A DNA stretch of 12,637 bases from Actinomycetota bacterium (GTDB lineage Bacteria > Actinomycetota > Thermoleophilia > Gaiellales > Gaiellaceae): contig VAXA01000135.1 of assembly GCA_005883365.1 (NCBI GenBank), positions 1 to 12,637 on the forward strand. Direction: 5' to 3'. The notes beneath the pieces are model-generated. The model saw nothing but the letters and a program-made list of their open reading frames with translations, ran no database searches and was not told the DNA's origin. Made by a program: the position numbers and the translations under genes. Positions 5,394 to 11,548 of this stretch are shown here, one piece after another (the stretch's first letter is position 1; each line of letters opens with the position of its first letter).

Positions 5394-7002
5394 TGCGCAT
5401 CTCCGACAGCAGCCGCTCGAGACGCGGCTCGGTCGACTCGTCCACGAAGGTCATCGCGGCCGCGACGCTGGGATGGACGGCGGCGATGGCCTCGCGCATC
5501 TGGAGCGCGACGGCGCGATAGGACGGATGGCCCTCGCGGCCGGAGCGCAGGTCGATCAGGTGGAGCGCCTCGCGCGCGTCGAGCTCGAGCACGTAACGGA
5601 TGCGGTAGGCGAGGCAGAGCGCGTACGGCGCTTCGTCGGCGAGATCGAGGCCGCGCAGCCGCTCGTACTCGGCGCGTGAGGTATCGAGCGCGCGCGCGTA
5701 CTCGGAACCGAGCCCGGAATCCTCGACCTCGTGCGGGACGTCGGCGCCGAGATCCGGCGAGAGCCGCTGCCACTGGCACGTGAGGAGGCGATGCCGCTGC
5801 AGGTCGCGGAACGCGCCGTAGTCGGAGACGATCTCGAAGCGGTAGAAGAGAGTCTCGAAGCCGCGCCCCGGCCGGTGACGCCGGTTCTCGCGCGTGGCGA
5901 GGAGCTCCCGAACGAGCGCGGTGCGCTCCTCCGGCGACAGCTGCGCGACCGCCGCGAGCGCCTCCTCCTCGCCGGCCGCCGAAGCCTCGAACAGGAGAGC
6001 GGCGAGCAGCTCCTCCTCGCTGCCATGCGCGCGGAGCAGCCGAACCGAGGGAGCAGTTACGTCTTCCCGGGCCTCGTCGAGCCCGAGCCGGGCTGCGACG
6101 GTGGCGGCCGCCTCGTTGCGCTCGCGCAGGAACTCGATCCAGCGGCCGCCGCGGTCCGGGCGCGGCACGCGGGAGACGAAGCTCGGCATGATCGCCTGCA
6201 GCTCCTCGAGCAGCATCTCGCCGTACGCACGCGACTCGGCGAGCGGGTGCGCGAGCAGGTGGAGGACGAGCTGCTCGTACGTCTGGCCCGTCGCGTAGAT
6301 GCCGACGTGCGAGAGCGACGCCGCCGGAAGCACGCCGCGAACGAGGTCGAGTGCCTTCGCCCGCACGGCTCGGCGATGCGCCGCCGGCGACTCCCCCTCC
6401 GCCGCCGGGAACCGCTCGTCCACCCAAGACGAAACGCCCGTGAGGAGCGCCGAGTAGGCGGCGAAGAGCTCGTCCATCGCCGTCTCGTAGGCCGGCCCGA
6501 ACCGCGGGTCCCGGTGGTAGCGGTAGCCGAAGCCCTCGAGCGGGTCGTTATACGCGATGTAGCGCGTCGACTGCTCGAGGTAGGCGGCCAGGCGGGGCCG
6601 CTGCAGGATCTTCGTGAGGAGATTCGACGTCCACTCGCAGGCAATGTGCGCGCCGCCGAGCTGCGCGACAGAGTCGTCGCCGTAGCCGAGAAAGATCGTC
6701 TCGTACAGCTTCGACGCGCGCTCGCCCTCTGAGAGGTCTACTACCGGCACATCGGGCAAGGAGTCGGCGAACTCGTCGAGGAAGAGCCGCCGCAGCGTGC
6801 CGGCGTAGCGGGAGTAGCGGGCGAAGAGCGCGCCCTTGACCGTCTCCGGCAGGTTGACGAGAGCGAAGACGGGCCGGTCGAGGTTCGTGAAGTGCGGCGC
6901 GAGCCGCGCCCGCTCCTCGTCGCTGAACCGTTCGACCGGATATGTCACCGTCTCCACCGTGGCCAAGGGATCGCTCAGAGTAAACAGCGTCTCGGTCGGC
7001 AC
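5371..7002 (-). CDS. Two-domain ThyX-like (flavin-dependent thymidylate synthase superfamily) protein
   Basis: Two ThyX-like units lie in tandem in 543 residues, about twice the length of a single ThyX (about 220-250). The first spans about 55-290, with ARYSRYAGTLRRLF, YGDDSVAQLGGAHIACE and the signature region RPRLAAYLEQSTRY (135-148). The family motif is RHRxxSxNExSxRY, so the His, the first Ser and the Asn are replaced here while Glu, the second Ser, Arg and Tyr remain. The second unit spans about 385-520, with RHRLLTCQWQRLSP (403-416) keeping RHR, then LIDLRSGREGHPSYRAVALQM. Single-unit ThyX makes dTMP from dUMP with FAD as a homotetramer; whether this protein does so is open. The start is uncertain: GTG 7002 overlaps the divergent DUF72 gene; in-frame TTG 6966, GTG 6957 and GTG 6948 would give a shorter protein starting near TYPVERFSDEERARL. 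It overlaps and probably drives the mfpA-like gene. Confidence 0.85.
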   Translation of the reverse strand: MPTETLFTLSDPLATVETVTYPVERFSDEERARLAPHFTNLDRPVFALVNLPETVKGALFARYSRYAGTLRRLFLDEFADSLPDVPVVDLSEGERASKLYETIFLGYGDDSVAQLGGAHIACEWTSNLLTKILQRPRLAAYLEQSTRYIAYNDPLEGFGYRYHRDPRFGPAYETAMDELFAAYSALLTGVSSWVDERFPAAEGESPAAHRRAVRAKALDLVRGVLPAASLSHVGIYATGQTYEQLVLHLLAHPLAESRAYGEMLLEELQAIMPSFVSRVPRPDRGGRWIEFLRERNEAAATVAARLGLDEAREDVTAPSVRLLRAHGSEEELLAALLFEASAAGEEEALAAVAQLSPEERTALVRELLATRENRRHRPGRGFETLFYRFEIVSDYGAFRDLQRHRLLTCQWQRLSPDLGADVPHEVEDSGLGSEYARALDTSRAEYERLRGLDLADEAPYALCLAYRIRYVLELDAREALHLIDLRSGREGHPSYRAVALQMREAIAAVHPSVAAAMTFVDESTEPRLERLLSEMRNEARAGR

Positions 7003-7603
7003 CTCGGGCTGGTCGTATCCGAGCTGGCGGCCCGGCTTCTACCCGGCCGGCCTCGATCCGTCCGGCTTCCTCGCGTTTTACGCCGCGCGCTTCGCGACGG
7101 TCGAGCTGAACACGACCGGGTATCGGCTACCTGCGGAAGACCAGTTCCGGCGCTGGGCCGAGCAGGTGCCCGAGGGGTTCGAGTTCGCGCCCAAGCTACC
7201 CGGTGACCGGCTGCGTGGGCTCGACATGTTCGAGTCGCGTGTGCGGCAGCTCGGCGGCCGTCTGGGACCGATACGAATCTCGCTCAAGAAGGCACGCGAC
7301 GAGGGAGCGCTCGAGCTCCTGCTCGGCTCGCTCGACTCGTCGCTGCGGCTGGCGTTCGACCTCCAGCATCCGTCGTGGGACGGCATCGAGGCTCGGCTCT
7401 CGGAGGCGGGCGCCGTTCGGGTGGACGATCTCGACCACCCGGCGCCGTTCCGCTACCTCCGCCGTCGCGAGGCGCCGGACGCAGCCTTCGCCGCCGCTGT
7501 GGCCGCAGCGCGCGAGCCGGTCTACGTCTACTTCCGCCACGAGGACGAGCCGACGGCGCCGGCGCACGCTTCGCGCATACTCGAGCTTCTGAAGTCGAGC
7601 TAA
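6959..7603 (+). CDS. DUF72 (YecE-like) family protein
   Basis: The family has a TIM-barrel-like fold and no firmly established biochemical role. The N-terminal signature VGTSGWSYPSWRPGFYP begins at base 6995 and is followed by FYAARFATVELNTTGYRLP, then FRRWAEQVPEGFEFAPKLP, all classical for DUF72. Later marks are LAFDLQHPSW (the usual E-RHPSW, with Asp for Glu and Gln for Arg), FRYLRRRE and VYVYFRHEDEPTAPAHA. No ATG lies close to the signature; the nearest in-frame start is GTG 6959, giving a 214-residue protein with 12 extra residues, slightly short for the family. The frame is open further upstream to 6836, but that part lies inside the ThyX-like gene. With GTG 6959, its 5' end overlaps the longest form of the ThyX-like gene by 44 bp. 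The TAA at 7601-7603 overlaps the stop of the converging secreted protein gene. Confidence 0.85.
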   Translation: MAKGSLRVNSVSVGTSGWSYPSWRPGFYPAGLDPSGFLAFYAARFATVELNTTGYRLPAEDQFRRWAEQVPEGFEFAPKLPGDRLRGLDMFESRVRQLGGRLGPIRISLKKARDEGALELLLGSLDSSLRLAFDLQHPSWDGIEARLSEAGAVRVDDLDHPAPFRYLRRREAPDAAFAAAVAAAREPVYVYFRHEDEPTAPAHASRILELLKSS

Positions 7604-9303
7604 GAAGCCGCGGCCTGGAGCGCGGCGGCGCGCATCTGCGCCACCTTCTGCGGCGTGGTGGCGTCGTGCGACCACGTCGGCCACGAGTACGGCGTCCCCA
7701 TCTTGAGCGGGCAGCCGACGGTGCAGCCGAGCTTCGCGCCCGCCGACGTGGTCGAGAAGAGGCCGGCTAGCAGCCGCCGAACCGCGGCAGCGCCGTGCTT
7801 GTGGCGGACGACGTTCATGATCTCCCAGTCCTCGATCCCCTCCCGGATCACCTCGAGGCGCGCGCTCGCGATCGGCCCGTTGCGGCCCGGATAGACGAGG
7901 ACGTAGGAACCGGCTTCCCTGTCATTCGAGTCGAGCGGGTTGCCCTTCGAGTAGGTCGTCGTCCCCTGTCCGTAGAGGAGGCCGGTGATCCCCTCGAGCG
8001 CCGTCCAGTCGACGAAGAGCCGCGGATCCGAGAGCGGCTCGGTGGCGGTGAAGCCGGGCGTCGAGTGAGAGGCTGCGTCGTACGTGTACGCCCAGATCTG
8101 CTTGCCGCGACGGCGTGCGGCGTTGATCAGTCTCAGGTTCTCGGTCGCGTTCGAGACCCCCCGCTGCGACTGAGCCGGGTTCGTGTACTGGCCGTAGTAG
8201 CGGCTGGCCAGCACGACCCAGTCGTCCACGTCGTCCTTGCCGCCGTTCCAGAGGAAGCGGTTCTCCGCGGTCGGCCTGCCGGTCACGATCACGTGGCTGC
8301 CGGAGAAGCAAGCGTGCGCGGCCTTCGCCTGCCCCGCGACGACCCGGTAGCGCGTCAGCCCCGGCTCGTCCATCCCCCACAGGTACGGGTAGGAGCTGAG
8401 CCAGCCGTGCTTCTGCCAGAAGCCGTGCACCGAGCGGAGATACCTGCACCAGGCCTGCGGCTTGTACGGCGACCGCCCACCGACGTACGTGCTCGCGCTC
8501 CAGCGGTTGTTCGAGATGGGGATCCACATCGAGGCGAACTGCCCGGGCTGGCCGGCGGCGGCGACCATCTCCCCCGCCTTGTCGAGCCACCAGCGCCTGT
8601 CGCTCGTGTAGCCGGATGCCCTGCTCGGATTGCCGTAGCCCCAGTTGTTCGGCGACAGACGGTAGGAGGCGAAGAAGCTGAACAGCTCCGGGAGCGACGT
8701 CGTCGCGGGGACGCCGTAGAGCGCGTTCACCTTGGCGCCGTACGACTGCGGCGCGAAGTTGAAGGCTGTGAGCAGGCTCCCCGAGACCTCGTTCGACCGC
8801 GGGAGCGCCACCGCCGAGACCGTGACGGAGATGGGGACGGAGGTCCGGGTTCCATCGGCGACGACCACGACCGAGCCGGTGTACGCGCCCGCGGCCGTGC
8901 CGTACGGCACCGTCACCTGGAGCCAGACGGGCTGGTTCGTGTGCTCGGCCGAGCGCTGCGAGCCGTCCCACGGCAAGAGCGCGTCGGGCACGGCCTTCCC
9001 GTCGACCGAGACGTAGTGGGCGAACAGGAGCTTGAGCTCGAGCGGCCCCGCGAGGACCGGCGACTGGATCGCGACGTTCTGCGCCCCGCTGACGAGGATC
9101 GTGGCGTCGTCGACTGCACCGACCGGCATCGCCAGCGCGACAGAGGACGCGGGATGGGCCGGAGCTGCTCCCGAGGCTGCGAACGTCGTCCCCGACGGAT
9201 AGATGCCAACGATGGCCTGCGTCGAGCGCGCGGCGCCGGACCCGGCGCTCAGCGCGAGGACCAGGAAAACGAGAAGAACCAGGCGCCGCACGACCCCATT
9301 CAT
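7600..9303 (-). CDS. Secreted GH123/DUF4091-like glycoside hydrolase family protein
   Basis: The 567-residue product opens with a Sec signal peptide: MNGVVRR, then a hydrophobic run LVLLVFLVLALSA and small residues near 25-30. A beta-sandwich domain follows to about 165 (LQVTVPYGTAAGAYTGSV, VPISVTV), then a barrel-like domain from about 175. That domain contains YLWGMDEPG with an adjacent Asp312-Glu313, matching the catalytic Asp-Glu pair of GH123 beta-N-acetylgalactosaminidases. Near its end, REGIEDWEIMNVV (487-499) is the conserved DUF4091/GH123 closing motif. The C-terminus has a nearby Cys pair (GCTVGCP). The substrate is unknown; release or processing of an amino-sugar polymer is a family-based inference. 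ATG 9301-9303 is 27 bp after the class V PLP enzyme stop, with a weak GGCGG site, so the two may share a transcript. Its TAG overlaps the end of the converging DUF72 gene. Confidence 0.75.
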   Translation of the reverse strand: MNGVVRRLVLLVFLVLALSAGSGAARSTQAIVGIYPSGTTFAASGAAPAHPASSVALAMPVGAVDDATILVSGAQNVAIQSPVLAGPLELKLLFAHYVSVDGKAVPDALLPWDGSQRSAEHTNQPVWLQVTVPYGTAAGAYTGSVVVVADGTRTSVPISVTVSAVALPRSNEVSGSLLTAFNFAPQSYGAKVNALYGVPATTSLPELFSFFASYRLSPNNWGYGNPSRASGYTSDRRWWLDKAGEMVAAAGQPGQFASMWIPISNNRWSASTYVGGRSPYKPQAWCRYLRSVHGFWQKHGWLSSYPYLWGMDEPGLTRYRVVAGQAKAAHACFSGSHVIVTGRPTAENRFLWNGGKDDVDDWVVLASRYYGQYTNPAQSQRGVSNATENLRLINAARRRGKQIWAYTYDAASHSTPGFTATEPLSDPRLFVDWTALEGITGLLYGQGTTTYSKGNPLDSNDREAGSYVLVYPGRNGPIASARLEVIREGIEDWEIMNVVRHKHGAAAVRRLLAGLFSTTSAGAKLGCTVGCPLKMGTPYSWPTWSHDATTPQKVAQMRAAALQAAAS

Positions 9304-9330
9304 CGGCCGCCGACTTGTATCACTTGAACG

Positions 9331-10563
9331 TCAATAGGCAGTGGCGGCGCCGGCGTGTCGCTCGTACGCGCCGCTCGCGACGATGTCGGCCAGCTCTGAG
9401 ACCGCGTGCCGCACCTCGTCCTCCGTGTTGAAGAAGTGCGGACCCAGCCGGATTCCACCTACCGGATCGGGGCGGAAGTCGCAGACGATCCCGCGCTCGC
9501 CGAGCTCCGTGTGGCAGGCCGCGTGGTCGGGCGTCGAGACGGTGACCGTGCCGCCTCGCCGCTCGGCCGTGCGCGGCGAGGCGACGTCGAGACTCGCCTC
9601 GTCGCAGGCGTCGATCAGGAGCTGCGTGAGCGCGAGCGAGCGTTCTCTGATCCGCGGCACGCCCACCTCCTCGATCACGTCGTAGCCGGCCGTCGCTGCG
9701 TAGAGCGCGGGTACGTTCGGCGTGCCGGTGAGGAAGCGCCTCGCGCCGGCCGCGTACTCGAGCTCGGGCTCGAACGCGAACGGCCGGGCGTGCGCCTGCC
9801 AGCCGACGAGCGTGGGTTCGAGCCGCTCGGCGAGATCGGGCCTCACGTAGAGCCAGCCGGCGCCGGGCCCGCCGCAGAGCCACTTCACGCTGCCGCCGAC
9901 TGCGAAGTCGACGCCGAGCTCGGTCAGATCGAACGGGACGACCCCCGCCGACTGGTAGCAGTCGAGCACGACGTACGCGCCTGCCTCCCGTGCGCGACGG
10001 AGAATCGGCTCGACGTCCTGGATCTCGCCGTTCTTGAACAGGACGTGGCTGATCGGAACGAGCAGCGTCCTCTCGTCGATGGCGTCCACGATCGCGGCGT
10101 CGTCCTCGACTGCGACGACGGTGAGCGAAGGCTGCGCCTGGTAGAGGTAGCGCACCGATGGGAAGTTCGCCTCCTCGTACACGATCCGGTTCCGCTCGCC
10201 CGCACCCGTGAAGCAAGAGAGGACGATCGCCTCGGCGACCGTCACGTTCTGGTGCATGGCGATCGAGTCCGGCGGAGCGCCGAGGATCCGGCCGAGCTGA
10301 TCCCCGACCGTGACGGGCATCTCCCACCAGCCTCCACCGGGTCGCTCTAGGCGACCCGGGGTTTTCGGCCGGTCGTCGCCGGCTTTGCCGGCGACGAATC
10401 CAGCATCCGCCCAGGCGCGGATGCCCCGCTCCCGCCAGACACGGGCGTACTCGCGGAGGTTGTCCTCCGCCGCCGCGGGCATCGCCGCGAGGGAGTGGTT
10501 GATCAGGTACGTGCAGGTCTCGAGAATCGGGAAGCGGTCGCGGTACTCGGCCGGGTCGATCAC
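9331..10563 (-). CDS. Kynureninase-like class V PLP-dependent enzyme carrying an in-frame insertion
   Basis: This is a fold-type I PLP enzyme of about 410 residues. PLP-site features are in order: HQNVTVAEA (104-112) near the phosphate site, DCYQSAG (201-207) with Asp201 for the pyridine nitrogen, and GGSVKWLCGGPG (223-234) with Lys227 as the Schiff-base lysine. The VDFAVGGSVKW-GGPG pattern resembles kynureninase more than alanine-glyoxylate aminotransferases, but the reaction cannot be named. The start is GTG 10563, which overlaps the TGA of the epimerase gene (GTGA); the frame is open to 10770 but that part lies in the epimerase gene. Residues about 54-78 (AGFVAGKAGDDRPK and on) do not fit the family: RAWAD before and WWEMP after would join naturally. 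They are encoded by a 75-nt double-hairpin element. Without it the protein would have about 385 residues. Confidence 0.88.
   Translation of the reverse strand: MIDPAEYRDRFPILETCTYLINHSLAAMPAAAEDNLREYARVWRERGIRAWADAGFVAGKAGDDRPKTPGRLERPGGGWWEMPVTVGDQLGRILGAPPDSIAMHQNVTVAEAIVLSCFTGAGERNRIVYEEANFPSVRYLYQAQPSLTVVAVEDDAAIVDAIDERTLLVPISHVLFKNGEIQDVEPILRRAREAGAYVVLDCYQSAGVVPFDLTELGVDFAVGGSVKWLCGGPGAGWLYVRPDLAERLEPTLVGWQAHARPFAFEPELEYAAGARRFLTGTPNVPALYAATAGYDVIEEVGVPRIRERSLALTQLLIDACDEASLDVASPRTAERRGGTVTVSTPDHAACHTELGERGIVCDFRPDPVGGIRLGPHFFNTEDEVRHAVSELADIVASGAYERHAGAATAY
10330..10404 (-). repeat. Double-hairpin palindromic element inserted in frame in the PLP enzyme gene (element A)
   Basis: The element is about 75 nt, a multiple of three, with no in-frame stop. 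Hairpin 1 has an 11-bp stem, TCGTCGCCGGC (10373-10383) against GCCGGCGACGA (10387-10397), with loop TTT. Hairpin 2 has a 9-bp stem, CCGGGTCGC (10337-10345) against GCGACCCGG (10351-10359), with loop TCTAG. Between them on the coding strand is CCGGCCGAAAAC. It encodes AGKAGDDRPKTPGRLERPGG, a low-complexity Gly/Arg/Pro-rich peptide with no counterpart expected in the family. The ends are estimated from the protein, not from target-site repeats, which I could not find. Confidence 0.7.
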
Positions 10564-11516
10564 GGCTTCGAAGCCAGCGCCTCGTCCTCGGCGGCGTAGT
10601 CGAGCATCCCCTCGAGATACGTGCGCTCCCAGCTGCGACCGCGCTCGAGCTCGCCGGCGACCCAGGCACACGTCTCCCGCACCGCCTCGGGATACGTCGT
10701 CACCGGCCGGTACCCGAGCTCTTCCTCGGCCGCCGCCATCGAGACGACGAACGGCCGCGGGGTGGCCCACGGGTTGTCGAAGGAATCGTCCGGAAGCAAG
10801 ACCGGATCGAACTCATGCTCGAGCGCCCGCCCGACCGCTTCGCAGATCTCGAGCGTCGTCGGCGGGTCGGGGTCGCCGGAGTTGAGCGCGCGGTTCCCCG
10901 GCTGTGCGGCGGCGAGGCGGATCAGCTCGGCGAGGTTCGCGACCGACGTCGTGTGGAAGCGGCTCTCGCCGTTCCAGGCGAGCGCGACTCGGCGGCGGCC
11001 GTCGAGGGCGCGCTTGACGAAGAAGAGCTCGCGCGGCAGCGTTGCGCCGGGACCGTGGATCGCGCAGGCACGGACGAGTGTCGCAGGCAGAGGCCCCTCG
11101 AGGAGTGTCTGCTCGAGCTCGGCCTTCCGCGTCGAGTACGTCGCGTCGCCCGGCTCCGCCGTCCGCTGCGTCTCGGGAATCGGGACGGGCAGAATCGGTG
11201 GCTCGCCCTCCCCGTCGAGCGCTCTGCCTTCGTCGTCGGCGTACACCGACGCGCTCGAGATGACGACGAGCGAGCCGACGAGCCCGGCGAGGCCGTTGAG
11301 CTGCTCGCCGTGCTCGCGTGTGAAGGCGACGGTGTCGACGACGACGTCCGCCCCCGCTCCGAGCGCCGCGCGCAGCTGCGCATCGTCCGCCCGGTCGGCC
11401 GAGACGGACTCGACCCCGAGCTCGGCCAGCCCGTCGGGCAGCGTGCCGGAGCGCGAGACAGCCACGACCTCCCAGCCGTTCGTGGCCAGGCTCCGCACGG
11501 CTGCGCGGCCGATCAT
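10560..11516 (-). CDS. NAD-dependent epimerase/dehydratase-like (extended SDR) protein
   Basis: This has a Rossmann-fold sugar-nucleotide epimerase/dehydratase type of structure. Visible are VISSASVY (84-92), the catalytic YSTRK (Tyr127, Lys131), a VRACAIHGPG strand and the late GNRALNSGDPDPPTTLEI segment common to the group. The glycine-rich nucleotide-binding loop reads VFIGGTGMIGRAA, but the first ATG (11516) falls inside it: only MIGRAA is kept. The in-frame text upstream back to a TAA has no ATG, GTG or TTG, so the true start is either a non-standard codon, probably near 11541 (AGG-GCC-GTC-TTC), or has been lost by a base change. The MFS gene stop (11549) is 32 bp upstream of the ATG, and the TGA overlaps the GTG of the PLP enzyme gene. 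Substrate unknown. Confidence is high for the family and low for the start. Confidence 0.85.
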   Translation of the reverse strand: MIGRAAVRSLATNGWEVVAVSRSGTLPDGLAELGVESVSADRADDAQLRAALGAGADVVVDTVAFTREHGEQLNGLAGLVGSLVVISSASVYADDEGRALDGEGEPPILPVPIPETQRTAEPGDATYSTRKAELEQTLLEGPLPATLVRACAIHGPGATLPRELFFVKRALDGRRRVALAWNGESRFHTTSVANLAELIRLAAAQPGNRALNSGDPDPPTTLEICEAVGRALEHEFDPVLLPDDSFDNPWATPRPFVVSMAAAEEELGYRPVTTYPEAVRETCAWVAGELERGRSWERTYLEGMLDYAAEDEALASKP

Positions 11517-11548
11517 GCCGGTGCCTCCGATGAAGACGGCCCTCGGCG

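Noticed and set aside
5390..6427. Minus-strand open frame of 345 codons within the ThyX-like gene
   Set aside because: It is Arg/Ala-rich shadow text in another frame of a gene with clear conserved motifs.
7795..9327. Plus-strand open frame of 510 codons opposite the GH123-like gene
   Set aside because: Composition is Arg/Val/Asp low-complexity, while the minus strand has a signal peptide and recognisable family motifs.
9304..9336. TTGAACGTCAA palindrome (9324-9334) and nearby GATACA on the minus strand as a promoter or operator for the GH123-like gene
   Set aside because: The palindrome is short and overlaps a stop codon, and no -35/-10 pair with normal spacing could be found; left as unproven.
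10564..10770. Upstream extension of the PLP enzyme frame to 10770
   Set aside because: It overlaps the end of the epimerase gene and is low-complexity; the family-like text begins at GTG 10563 with a GTGA overlap.
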